DNA of 62,000 bases from contig RPFO01000165.1 in NCBI GenBank assembly GCA_009746045.1, positions 5,131,585 through 5,193,584 of the forward strand. The letters run 5' to 3'. The DNA is from Mesostigma viride (taxonomy: Eukaryota > Streptophyta > Mesostigmatophyceae > Mesostigmatales > Mesostigmataceae). This document shows positions 11,701 to 22,524 of this stretch, piece after piece. A program made the translations under genes and the position numbers. The notes below the pieces were generated by a model. The model was not told the DNA's origin. It saw only the letters and a list, made by a program, of their open reading frames with translations, and searched no databases. Positions within the stretch are counted from its first letter, which is position 1. Each line of letters opens with the position of its first letter.

Positions 11701-14700
11701 TATATGATTTGGCCCTATTCCATGTGTTAATGATTTAATAATTTTTTTTTTCATTAAAAAAGTACCCTTTTTGCGGGAAAATCCATCAATGTGTGTAAAC
11801 ATGATTATTTTGTGCTCAAAATTAGGTAGCATTTCTCAAAAGTCAGGGAACTATATGGGAATATATGATTTGGTCCCAATATGTTTGCCCACTGCCCTAG
11901 GAAAAATGTGACTAGAATAGCGTCTTTTTCTATTTTTAGTGCGTTACCGGTGCCCTGTGGGGGCTAGTACCCCCCCCAAGTGGCTGGAAAATTTTTTTTT
12001 TATCATATTAATGGTCCCCAATCATCATTGGATTTTTAGCACATGCATAGGTATGGTTTCCAGAAAAGTGCCCTTTAGGGGTGTCCCCTCCCTGGGGACG
12101 GGACACCCCCGAATTTTTTGGCGCCAAAAAATTCGCGCCGGAGCCGAAGGTCACAAATTTCACGTGCACGGTGCGCGCACCCCTTGCGGAAGTGGCCATG
12201 GCGACTGCGTTCAGGCGAAACTACCACACTAGGGCAGGCGAAATGCAAAAATTTTACTCGAATCTAAAAGGAGATGAGTTTATGATGTTAGTTTTTGGCG
12301 GAAATCAGCTGGTTTACAATATCGCTGTTGTTTTTTTATGCCATCGGCATGGGGGGTAATCTGAATTTTTTGGTCGCGCGGAATGAAATAGAATTCATGA
12401 TAGCGGCTGTAAAATAGCGGTTTTGGGGGCTGTTCTGACCTTGAAGCAGGCATTAATATCGGTTGCATCGAATTCTAAACCGAGCTGGTGCTTTTTGCCA
12501 GATTTTCGGCCATTATCGGTAAGTAATTGTTCAGACCTGCGCAGTGCGTGTCTGACCTGTCCATGGAAGAACGGCTGTTGTTGCGCGCCTGGGCGAGGGA
12601 TTTACGAGGGCGAGGTACAGATTTGTCGCGAACGTTATCTGCTATCGGTGCTTTCTTCTATGAGCTCATCGTTCGAGGTTTTTTGCGTTCTTTTTGGGCA
12701 GTTTCCGCCAGCTAGCTCGCCGTCGCTTGCCGTTGTGTTGTCGAATACCTGGCAGCTTTAGATTGTTTTCGTTGATGTCGTGATCAGGGCCGCTTCAGTC
12801 GCAGCCTATAGCTCTTCGGGAAGGTATAAGGCATTTCATAAAACGTGTTCTGGCAAGGATGTTGTGCGTATGGACGCTTCTTGTTGTTTGAGAGTGACGC
12901 ACCCTCTCCTCACAGGCCGCTGCGGCATCACAGCGCTCATGCGGTGAAGGGCCGCCAATGGTTTCTTTGCATTTTATCGTGCAGGGATGGAAGTGTTATA
13001 GTGATGATGATGTTGGAGATATTGCATTTGTGTGACTGCATGTAGATAGCTGGCACCAATGGTTGTTTGAGCTTTCCTTTGTTATGATGATGTGACAAGA
13101 CTACAATGTGCTGAGCCAACCATGGTTGACATGCATGACTGCATGCAAGCTATATATACCATGTTCTTACTTGGTTCCTTGCCCTCCATAGTCCCAGTTT
13201 GTCATCCATGCCGGGGAGGACAGTTTAGGAGGTGTTGTTGTGTTGATTAGCTTGGTTGGCATCAACCTTACACTCTAACCTGGGAGAAACATAGGAAATG
13301 CCGCTTAGGCATGTTAGGGCTACCATCGTCAAGGCTATGCACATATTTACAAGGCTGGCCATGCTGGAGGGATGATGAAGACATATGAGGTGCGTGGCCA
13401 CCCCTTTGTACTTTGTAAACATACTCTGCATGGTTTTGGTGCATGTTGGATGGCATATTAAGTGGCACTGTGGGGTTACTAACTTACTGAGTGGTCCTTA
13501 GCGCCTTGTCATGTGGTCATATAGGAAACCCATCAACTTGAGCAGTTCTTGTCGCAATGACCCCCCACATTGAGCATGCGTTGCCGTCAGCGTGCAAGAG
13601 TTGATTATGTGTGCTTTGGTCAGTTTGCAGATGTCTTTGATGAAGAAGGAGGTGCTAGTGTGGCTAAATGGTTACTCTAATTTCCTTGTAGCGTCTACAT
13701 GGGTGGCCGTCTTGGAATGGTTGTAACTTGGGCAGTTCTTGTCAGAATGGCGTCAAACCTTGAACATAGGAGGTACCATATGTGCAGAGAATGGTAGTAT
13801 GTGGTTTGGCCAGTTTTCATGAGGCTTCGATGTATAAAGGGGTGTTAGTGTGGTTAAATACTAGCTAAAACCTCCCTTAGCTTCGTCACAGGTGGCAATC
13901 TAGGAATATCCATCAAATAGGGCTGCGCTTGTCAGAATGACCTGAAAATTTGGGGCTGCATGTCCCCCAACCTCTAGTATTTGGGAATATATGATTTGGC
14001 CCTATTCCATGTGTTTATGATTTGATATTTTTTTTTTCATTAAAAAAGTACCCTTTTTGCGGGAAAATCCATCAATGTGTGTAAACATGATTATTTTGTG
14101 CTCAAAATTAGGTAGCATTTCTCAAAAGTCAGGGAACTATATGGGAATATATGATTTGGTCCCAATATGTTTGCCCACTGCCCTAGGAAAAATGTGACTA
14201 GAATAGCGTCTTTTTCTATTTTTAGCGCGTTACCGGTGCCCTGTGGGGGCTAGTACCCCCCCCAAGTGGCTGGAAATTTTTTTTTTATCATATTAATGGT
14301 CCCCAATCATCATTGGATTTTTAGCACATGCATAGGTATGGTTTCCAGAAAAGTGCCCTTTAGGGGTGTCCCCTCCCCTTAAATTAGAATATGACTCCGT
14401 TGGGACATCATGTAGCACGTATTCGCTAGCATGCTGATGGGTGGGCGTGAGCGAAGCCACGAAACCTAACTAAGCTAACTCTAAGCTAATCTAAAAAATC
14501 AGGGCTCACTCAACATCAGCAAAGCGCCACTTCCTCCGGGGGTGGGGTGGGGGGCTTGCCCACGGGCGCTGACGTGTGGGCCTGGACAATGGTCTGCCAC
14601 CTCATCCTGTCCTGCATGGCAGTCCAAGCAAGAGCGAGGGAGGAAATGTGTTGTTCAACCAGGGCTGGGACCACTAGGTCGGCTGCCTGTAAGTGAAGAA

Positions 14701-14748
14701 ACAATCCACATGACTTGTCCTCGCCTGCATGTCATGCAAGTTCTTACA

Positions 14749-15842
14749 TCACATCTTGTAGCCACCATGACGAACCAGCAGACCCTGTTGACGACGAGAC
14801 TTGAAGAAATGAGGCGTGTCCCGGTCACAGTCATCAAGGCCGTACACCCGGTTCCCTGCGTTATGGATCAGTTCCCTGTTTCCTTCCTTCTTGCGATCCC
14901 CCTTTCTCATGGGGATTGCAGATGTGGTGCACCTGGGGTCGTGGACAGTCCCGTTGCATTGGTGGACCATCGTCACAGCAGCCGTGACACGATAAATAGG
15001 GAAGAGTTCACCGGCTACCGGTTCGGCAGCCTTCTCGAACAAGGGCAGCTGCTGGCGTCTGCTAAACTTGCCCAGTTCTTCGTACCACGTGGGCACGATC
15101 CACAAATAGGATTTGCCATCATTCCCTTCCACTGACACTACAGCTGTGACTTCACATATCCAATGCTCTCCAGCGTCATCAGCAAGCACGTACCGACGCG
15201 GATCCTCCGCGGCACCGACTCTGTAGTCCTGCGGCCTGTAAGCATAAGTATGCCCCACCGCCACGGTCGCCTTGTATGTGACTGCCTTGCGCCATAGCCG
15301 CACACCCGGGGTCTTCAACTCATTCCACGTCTCCGCCGCCTCGGGAAAATACTCCTTGAAGCGATGCAAGACAATAGCCGGCGTCAAACCATGCTGCACG
15401 TGCTCCCACTCGATGACCCCATCAGTACCGTTGCGTGTGCTGCGGATCAGAAGCTTGGGGATGCCGCCAAAACATGTCCTTACCCGTCCCCCAGCACGTC
15501 CCTCGGTGTGTTCAACTGTAGGGTACGCAGCCCCGTCCGCCAATGCCACCCCAGTGTAGCCGTGCCGCTTTGGCCGGAGAGCCAGTCCTCATGCACACCT
15601 CCACTCTTGAACAAGTACTTGGCAGCTGGGCTTGATAGCAGTGCTTCACGCGCTTGTGGAGTCAAGAACTTCTCTGGGTCCTCGAGCCCCTTGAGTATAT
15701 TATCCAACGCGTGCTGCCTCTCCCCTGCGAAAACAGCGATGCATGGTGAACGGGGCGATGTATCAATCCTTGCAAACAGTACATGCAGTGAGCTAGGCTC
15801 ATTGATTCCTGAACTTAGTGCACGTTGCCCCAGGACACTCAC
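14749..15842 (-). pseudogene. C-terminal part of a tnp2/CACTA-like transposase gene
   Basis: Two overlapping minus-strand reading frames (15842-15480 and 15549-14749) carry protein-like sequence rich in W, Y and charged residues, including GVIEWEHVQHGLTP and LWIVPTWYEELGKF. A donor-like GGTAAGG lies at about 15478-15486 on the minus strand, so part of the frame change may be a splice. It lies downstream of the exons at 16073-20394 on the same strand, in the position of the non-catalytic C-terminal region of large tnp2/Plavaka transposases. The join to the upstream exon is not resolved. Function is inferred from position only. Confidence 0.4.
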
Positions 15843-16072
15843 CTCGTAACCTCCTCATGGTGCCTTACAATATGCATAACGTCTACAGGGTGGGCTGTCA
15901 GTGGGCCAGGTTTGGGATCGCCACCTTGCATGTATGCCCTGGAACACACCCGATAGAGGTGGGCCACGGGGGCCATTCTGACAGCCAAAATCACACATCC
16001 CAACCCCAAACCCTAACCTATTTTAAACCCTAAGCACAGCCCGGCCCTTATGCATGTACATGTCCACGGTAC

Positions 16073-16482
16073 TAACTCGGCTGGAAGCTTGCGTTGCACA
16101 TGAAAATAGCAGCAGGCTGGTAATAATCCTTACATTTCAGCAGCAACCATTTGTCAGCATCTAGGATATGGCGGGCGTTGACGCTTCTCATAAGGTCCCC
16201 AATCATGCCGTGATCCCTCTCAAACGCATGGCCGTCCATATCCCAGAGCCTGCCCACGTCCTTGGTCTGGTGCGCCACATGGAGCCCCATATGACAGTTG
16301 GCTGTGGCAGCGTTGTGGCCTCGCTCGTTTGCAGTCTTCCCCCTCTGTGCAACCACGCCAGCATTGGCGTACTTTCCACGAGGCCATAGGGCATTGAAAC
16401 GTTTCAGGAACTCGCGATACACCTTGTCGGCATTGTCAGCATGCGTCGGGGAAGTGTACTCGCTCAGTACCATCTCCGTCCA
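16073..16482 (-). CDS. Exon 3 of the minus-strand tnp2/CACTA-like transposase
   Basis: A pyrimidine-rich acceptor (CTTTCATCGCAG on the minus strand) precedes 16482. The open frame includes EYTSPTHADNADKVYREF, and later AFERDHGMIGDLMRSVNAR, and ends in a TAG near 16075. The intron before it holds the LINE insertion at 16575-17777. Whether the TAG is a true end or is removed by splicing to the 14749-15842 region is unclear. Confidence 0.5.
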
Positions 16483-16556
16483 CTGCGATGAAAGCAAACA
16501 TGAGCAGCATTACATTGAAAGCACGTTTCCAGCCAGTCACGTTTACAATGCGATTA

Positions 16557-17795
16557 TAATATATATTTTTTACTGACCGACTGAGGGCACGCACTGAGGT
16601 ACTGCCCTTGATTGCGCGCCTTCATGATTCGCAGACCAAGGGTCTGCTTCTGTGGTTTTGCGCTCACCCTCGCGTCGTTCACTGGCTCCGGGGCGCTCTT
16701 CCGGCTCAGGTCCGGCTGGCCGCCGAGGGCCACGACGAACGCATCCAGTCGGCCTTGGCGCAGCTGGTCCCGGGCCCCGACCTCCCGCCACATGCTATTC
16801 GTATTGCCTCCCTGCCTGCACGGATGGGTGGCTGCGGTCTGACTCGTGCCGCCCGGCTGGCCCCAGCAGCATTTTTGGGCTCCGTCGCTCAGTCGTGGGC
16901 GGAAAGCTGCCGGCTCCTGCCCCTTTTGGCAACAGCAGCGCCTGACCTCCTGGACCCCAGCAGCCCTTTGCCCTTCGTCACCGCCATCCAGTCGAGGCCT
17001 ATGCTGAGATCCAGCAGGCCTGTTCTCCCGTCCGTGCCGCTCAGGCGGTACAGCGCCACCTCCCTCGCGGCACTCCCTCGGTCGCCTCCGTTCAATCTCC
17101 CGCCGCATTCCCTGCTCGCGTCATCGATAAACACCAGAAAACCTACGCGGGTATTCTGCACACGGCTGATTGGATTGCTCTTTTCGCGGACCTCAACGCC
17201 CAGGGACGTGCGTGGCTGTTCTCGCTTTCCTTGCGGAGTGTGGGCTCGGCGTACCTTCGTGCTCTTCCCATGGCCCCCCATTCGCCTTGGCTCCCAGCCA
17301 CTACTCGGTGGCGCTCCGGCACCAGCTATTTGCCCCGCAGCCTCTTGTTCCGGCCGGGCGGCCTTGTGGTAGCTGTGGGCAGCCGCTGGATCCCACGGGG
17401 ACTCACTACCTTGCCTGCATGGGGGGCCAACAGAATCAGAATTGGTATTTGTATTTGCACACTGTCCTCCTGACGGTGGTGCTCGCCATGATCCGGTCGG
17501 TTTTCCCCCACGCGAACATCCGGTCCGAGGATGCGGATGGCGCTGCCTTCTATTCCCCCAACCACCGGCCTGACATCGTGGTGCTGGACTTTGAGGGGGG
17601 TGGCCGGCATCTGCTTATTGATTTTGCGGTGCAGCAGGGCTATTAGGTTCCTCCCGTTAGGCGTTTCCATTGGTCTTATCGTAGTATAGAGCTTTGACAT
17701 GGCTCTGTATATAGGTTCATAGCTGGGCGTTTGCTTTGGTTTGAGTGATTTCACTCTGCTGTAAGTAATTATATTTTTAATATATATTTTTTACT
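16557..17795 (+). mobile_element. 5'-truncated LINE insertion with 18-bp target duplication
   Basis: The 18-bp sequence TAATATATATTTTTTACT is present at 16557-16574 and again at 17778-17795, bracketing a 1203-bp insert. This is the mark of target-primed reverse transcription. The insert carries only the end of a LINE ORF on the + strand. It sits in the intron between two exons of the minus-strand transposase, in the opposite orientation. Confidence 0.9.
16608..17646 (+). pseudogene. LINE ORF2 C-terminal fragment with nuclease-like domain
   Basis: The first frame has LPARMGGCGLTRAARLAPAA, typical of the region after the RT thumb in algal and plant LINEs. After at least one frameshift it continues to CGSCGQPLDPTGTHYLAC, a Cys-His cluster, and ends with RPDIVVLDFEGGGRHLLIDF. 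That resembles a PD-(D/E)XK restriction-like endonuclease fold, as in LINEs with a C-terminal endonuclease. No RT core is present, so the copy is dead. The clade is not determined. Confidence 0.7.
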
Positions 17796-17906
17796 CATGG
17801 GGCTTGTAGATAAAAACCTAAAACAGCTCACACATCATGAAGTGACATGTCTATGCAAGTGCACATGATGTAGCATACGGGGAATGTTAGGTTGGCAAGG
17901 TCTTAC

Positions 17907-18333
17907 CACGCAAAGGTCCCGCACCATTTGAGCAGTGCCTCGAACGCGCTGGGGAGGCCGTGCGTTAGGTTCTTTGGCAGACTCCCGCACTCGAAGAATC
18001 CATTCCATGGCATGTGGTACCATCGGCAGGCACTGCAGGAACTGCATGGCCTTGAAGAAAGGGTATCGAGTGAACGGGTTCTTGGGCAATGCGGCCCTTC
18101 CGCTGGTGGTGGGCCACGCTCTCGCATATGCATCACATTCCCGGATCTCATCGGATTTCAGGAGCCGGGTGCAGATAAAAATGAAGACGGTTTTGATGAT
18201 CCCCAAGCACAGCAAGTGAAAGATCTCAATGGGAAACCGTCGAAACCTGTCCCAGTGCCTGAGACCCTGCCATACGGAGGGACGGCTGTGCTTAATACCG
18301 TGCTCCGCCTCCGCCTCCTTCGCGAGCTTGGCC
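17907..18333 (-). CDS. Exon 2 of the minus-strand tnp2/CACTA-like transposase
   Basis: The acceptor (ATTGTGTTTTACAG on the minus strand) joins in phase with the donor at 18682: the previous exon ends GAGAA and this one starts G, completing a Lys codon. The donor here is GTAAGA (17901-17906). The protein includes RFPIEIFHLLCLGIIKTVF, resembling the segment of tnp2/Plavaka transposases with a conserved aromatic-H-LLCLG pattern. Together with the 1712-bp exon this gives about 710 codons of coherent frame. Confidence 0.65.
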
Positions 18334-18682
18334 CTGTAAAACACAATGTGTGGTATGGAAGGCACAAAGTTTCACAATCGGGATACGTCAAAGCATGCAG
18401 ACCTTGTGGAATGGTCTACGAAAGCTTGGCAGATATCCGAACCACCACGGCAGACCTTATGCTACAGACCATCTGTGCACGGTCAGACCTTGTTGCTGCC
18501 ACACACACAATTGATGACTGCACACAGGGCGGCGTTGCTTTCCTCCCGCTGGACCTGGGTACCATCTGCCATGCATGCATGGTGCGGTGTGAATGGGTCT
18601 ACATAAGACTGGTAGATGCAACGTGGGGTGCTACCAGACCAATTGTGTTATATAGCATGGAGTTCATGTAGGGTTAACTTAC

Positions 18683-20398
18683 TTCTCACGAGCCGTCAGT
18701 CCCTCACGCTCCATGGTTGCGCACACAGCTCGGTGGCCCTCCTCCGTACGCAGCTCAAGCACCACTTCGGTGTGCCCCCAGAACTCGGAGTGGAGAGTAC
18801 AAAAGCCGCAGCCATGATTGCTGCCAGACGCCATGAGCCCCATCTCTGCAAACCGCGCCCCGGAATCTAGCAGCCAAAAAAAGGGTACTCTGACCTCCAT
18901 CCACGACACAACACCGGTCAGAGGGTCTGCCATTTCCATGGCCACCCCTTGCTGCAGTGGGCGGATCTCGTTATCCAGCAGCCACTTGTTGAAGGCATCC
19001 GCATCCACATGCTTTGGCCTCAGCGTGACCACGTGATTGCGGGCAGCCGATCGATCCAGCGTTAGGATCCTGAACTGATACGACACCACATCGGCATCCG
19101 TATTGTCAGTGATCTTGAAGCTATCCATCCAAAGCACGATTGGGATCACAACGACGGGCAAGCCCAGCCGCGGGCGGGCCTGACACTTGCGGAGGGGGCC
19201 CTTCTGCCAGTCCCTGAAATCACCTATGGGCTGCATCAAAGGGTGGCCATGGGGATCCCTTAGATCATTCCCATCAGCATCTGTTTCCACGATGCCCCCG
19301 GTCGTGACTCCGTATGTCCGTGACAAGAAGTAGTCGTGTTTCCCAACTGTGCCCTCTTGCTCCATTTCCGCGAAGTCTTCTTCAGAGTGAACCCTGATAT
19401 GGCGCTTGTAGGTCCCTGCCTCCACCAATTCCGTCCAGTTGCATGCAAATAGCTCCTTCTCATGAAACCCGGGGCTTCCCCTTTTCAGGTGCGTGTGTCG
19501 CCACTTGTTGGCATACAAGTACTGCACCTCGAAGAGCACCTTGACAGAATCCGAGAGCTTGTCGTCACGCTGGTACAGGACGCCGGTCAGCCTCACCGGG
19601 GCCCCATAAGGCTTGCCTTTGTTCACACCGTCCTCAGTCACCGAGACCTCGAGGAAGTCACCGACCGTGAACGTCTGGCCGGATAGCGCTATCCCACGAA
19701 GGCGGCACAGAGGATGGTCGTGGAAGAAGGTACTCATGTGGAAACCTGTGCGCCGGCCATCCGCAAGCACCTCGGGCCGCACATGCAGGTGGCGCGTGAC
19801 ATTGTGCTGGCGTAGCACATGTTGAAGCCGGGTCTTGATGCTGCACGTGTGGGCGACAGAGCCGTTAGGGAGTTCAATTCGCGTGACATGGTGCGTTGGG
19901 AGCTCCTTTTCCACCTTCCTGACCACAGGGAGCGTGAGCCGGTCGGCATCTTCCGATCGGTACTTGGGGTCTTGTCTCATGGCAGTTCTGCACAGCACGC
20001 CTTCGTCAGTCCGAGAATCGATTCGCTTATGGTATGCAAACTCCAGAAACTCCGAGTGCGACCGAAAGATCCCGTACCCAGTCTCATTTCCCTGGCCGTC
20101 TGTTGGGGCCGAAGGCACTGAGCATGGATCAGGAGCTGCCACCGTCATGCGCCCGTCTATTTTCCCCCCTGGACAATGGCTAAGTCTCCGTTGCACGGCG
20201 GGCTCCTCAACGGAGTCAGCACTATTCCCGCCGTCGCCTCCATCCCCTGATTCAGTTGCATCCACTTCATCTGACCCAGCGTCGCGCGACAGAGCCCTCC
20301 CAGCGTCAACATCATCGTCAAGTGCAGCGTTATCCACCAACTCGTCCTCAACGTCCTCATCGCAGTTGTTGATGCCAATGACGGTGTGAGCCACGGCG
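18683..20398 (-). CDS. Main exon of the tnp2/CACTA-like transposase (interrupted at its 5' end)
   Basis: A minus-strand open frame of about 570 codons ending at a GTAAGT donor (18677-18682). An acidic N-terminal stretch (NNCDEDVEDEL) is followed by a folded domain with VIPIVLWMDSFKITDNTDA, then LLDSGARFAEMGLMASG, then GCGFC. The order D-G/S-F, D-x3-A, C-x-F-C matches tnp2-type (CACTA/Plavaka) DDE transposases; the two Asp are candidate catalytic residues. There is no local ATG: the frame opens at the target duplication of the 17-kb LTR element (20399-20403), and its upstream codons lie at 37556-37626. Confidence 0.65.
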
Positions 20399-20403
20399 AT
20401 GTC

Positions 20404-20924
20404 AGTTATTCTAGGACTTCAGGCCTAGACTATCAGTACACGTGGCGTTGTCCCCGTCTCCCAAGTGGGATACGGACATGGACGGTGGTGTAGTACACTG
20501 GACATATCTCTACTAGGGTTTAGATCCGCACGTGCCATATTGGGCACGTGGGTGCTAGATATTAGCACTGAGATATGTAGGGCACACGCACGTGGGTATT
20601 CACGTGGTAGGGTTTATGAGCTGTGATGCAGACCACAAGGTGGTTGCAGTGCTAGTCCTGTACGGAGGTCCTAGGTGAGGTCCAGGACCATCCACGTAGT
20701 GCTGTTAGGCAGTCGGTGCCTGTGGGCATCGTATCAGTCCTAGCTGGAGTAGATCTAGCTGGATGGAGCCAGCATCTCATTGGTTAGCACTAGTGCAGGA
20801 TAGCTAGGTTACCCTAACCTACGTGCCCATGCAATCCAGCTTGGCAAGCTTGCATGGGTTGATATTATGCCAGCCATTGCATAATCCAACACACGTTCGC
20901 ATCCATTGCACGAGTGCCATAACT
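20404..20924 (+). repeat. 5' LTR of the 17-kb element
   Basis: 521 bp from AGTTATTCTAGG to GAGTGCCATAACT, the same as 37035-37555 by eye. The leader after it, TGCATTTATAAAAACTC, resembles the sequence after a possible LTR end upstream of the minus-strand Gag at 42929 and may be the primer site; it does not look like a standard iMet site. Confidence 0.95.
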
Positions 20925-20976
20925 TGCATTTATAAAAACTCTCACAGTTTTTTACTCTACTCTCTCATTTTTAAAG

Positions 20977-22524
20977 ATGTCGAACGTTTCCAATACCGAT
21001 TACTCCTCGGAATCAAGTCTGTCGCCCTCGTCCGAGGATATGGACTACAGGGCGGCAGTGAGGGGCCGGCAGGATAGGGGTGATCACGCTGGCAGCGATG
21101 CCGGCAGTGGTCGCTCGTCCTCGGACGAGGACCCGCGGTACCTCGACCAGCTGGCGTTGAGACCGCCGACATACAATGTCTGGCGACCCAACGCGCCACC
21201 GGCTGAAGGGCAGCCCACGGCACCCGAGTTAATAACTGGGCCGGGGAGGGTGGTGCCAGTTTTGGGTGATATCCCGTCGGACGGCTACGACGAGGACGAA
21301 GACCTAGTCGATCTTGAGCTGCCTGAGGATAGGGAGCGGCGAGAGGAGCTGCTCCGCCGGGAGGCAGAGCGCATTCGGCAGGAGGCCCAGCTCCGCAGAG
21401 AGCTGGAGCAACAGCGCGAGCTGGAGGCTCAGCGCGAGGCTCAGCTGCGGGCAGAGACTGAGATGGACAGGACAGCCCGGGTGCTCGCGGAGCGGCAGCA
21501 GGAGCGGGATCGCGTGGCCAGGGCAGGCCTGCGCGCGGGACCGACAGGTGCGCGCGAGGCGCCCCCTTACGTTCTTCGAAAGAAGAACGAGCTCTACACT
21601 TTTGCTCACAGGCGCACAGCGCGCAACTTTCGGCGTATGGCTGGGGATGTGTTGCAGGAGACGGACTCATCGGTGGAGATGCAGCCAGGAGCGCGGGGGG
21701 AGGAGCTGGTTTTGATGGACCCGGCCATGGTCGAGGCCGAGCGACTGGCCAAGATCGAGTACACCAGGCATTGCCAGCGGAAGGCAAAGAGGGCAATGGT
21801 GCGGTCCATGGCTGAGAACAGTTTGGCTAGGGAGCGCGCAGCCAGGGAGGCGCAGCACAGGGAGCTGCGGCGACTTCGTGCGAAGGCGCACGATGCCACG
21901 GAGAAGACCCGGCGTCATCAGGCGCGTCTGGACGCGGCCATGAAGAGGTCGGAGGCGGCACTGGCAGCAATGGTGGGCCCGGCGAGGAGGGAGCAGGAGG
22001 CCAGGCTGGCGAGGAAGAGCAGGCGGAACGCACGTGCCTTAGACAGGCGCATGCGTAAGGAGGAGCGGGCTCTGCGCAGGTACCAGGAGGCGGCCAGGAC
22101 TTGGGCTCTGCAGGGAGAATTCGGAGACGCCATCCGTTTTGAGCGTGGTCTGGCGCCACATGAGCCGCTGCCAGAGGACGCGGTACTGGACTTCATGCGC
22201 ACCCCGCAGCCAGCAAGAGCCCAGCGAGGAGCGGCCTTGTTAAACGCGCGTGAGCGTGTTCGCGCTGGCGCAGACACACCCCACCCCCACCCCCACACCC
22301 ACACACACTGTGCAGACCGACACGGACATGGAGCTGGACCGCATCGCTGCACTACTCCACCAGGAGCTGGACGCAGCGGAGGCCAACCCGACCAAGCGGG
22401 CGCGGGCAGCAGAGGCAGTCGAGCAACTGCTGAGGGCCGCCAAGCGGGTCCGCCAAGGAAAGTGGCAGGAGGGGTGTGGACCATCGTCTACGCCCCAGCG
22501 GTCGCATCCAGAGGAGGATGGTGA
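20977..22524 (+). CDS. Coiled-coil ORF1 of the 17-kb element
   Basis: An ATG-started frame begins 52 bp after the 5' LTR. The N terminus is Ser-rich and acidic; a long charged helix follows (repeated E, R, Q, A-rich stretches from about residue 110 to 400, such as ELLRREAERIRQEAQLRREL), with a globular insert near 190-230. The last 80 or so codons overlap the gag frame and are compositionally odd (His/Pro/Gly-rich), so the functional product may end near residue 420 or shift frame. No known domain was recognised. A structural or nucleic-acid-packaging role is inferred from position. Confidence 0.6.
   Translation: MSNVSNTDYSSESSLSPSSEDMDYRAAVRGRQDRGDHAGSDAGSGRSSSDEDPRYLDQLALRPPTYNVWRPNAPPAEGQPTAPELITGPGRVVPVLGDIPSDGYDEDEDLVDLELPEDRERREELLRREAERIRQEAQLRRELEQQRELEAQREAQLRAETEMDRTARVLAERQQERDRVARAGLRAGPTGAREAPPYVLRKKNELYTFAHRRTARNFRRMAGDVLQETDSSVEMQPGARGEELVLMDPAMVEAERLAKIEYTRHCQRKAKRAMVRSMAENSLARERAAREAQHRELRRLRAKAHDATEKTRRHQARLDAAMKRSEAALAAMVGPARREQEARLARKSRRNARALDRRMRKEERALRRYQEAARTWALQGEFGDAIRFERGLAPHEPLPEDAVLDFMRTPQPARAQRGAALLNARERVRAGADTPHPHPHTHTHCADRHGHGAGPHRCTTPPGAGRSGGQPDQAGAGSRGSRATAEGRQAGPPRKVAGGVWTIVYAPAVASRGGW

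Larger units (their letters stand above)
9810..14382. mobile_element. TTAA-bounded DNA element, tandem dimer of a 2.28-kb unit
   Basis: TTAA flanks both ends (9810-9813 and 14379-14382). The inner ends are inverted: GGGGACGGGACACCCC at 9814 and GGGGTGTCCCCTCCCC at the right. Two nearly identical units lie head to tail (9814-12092 and 12094-14378). At the junction GGGGTGTCCCCTCCC, a single T and GGGGACGGGACACCCC meet, so the TTAA that would separate two independent insertions is missing. TTAA duplication suggests piggyBac or Kolobok type; no transposase was recognised in either unit, so it appears non-autonomous. Unit differences include GCGCACC inserted near 12173. Confidence 0.8.

Noticed and set aside
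9126-14430. Diverged 45-bp direct repeat on both sides of the tandem element, as a target duplication
   Set aside because: The copies differ at many sites and lie several hundred bases from the left TTAA, so they do not fit as a duplication of this insertion; left as an unexplained repeat.
14383-14748. Left CACTA terminus for the minus-strand transposase
   Set aside because: No CACTATGTACTC-like sequence was found left of the transposase; the element cannot be bounded on that side.
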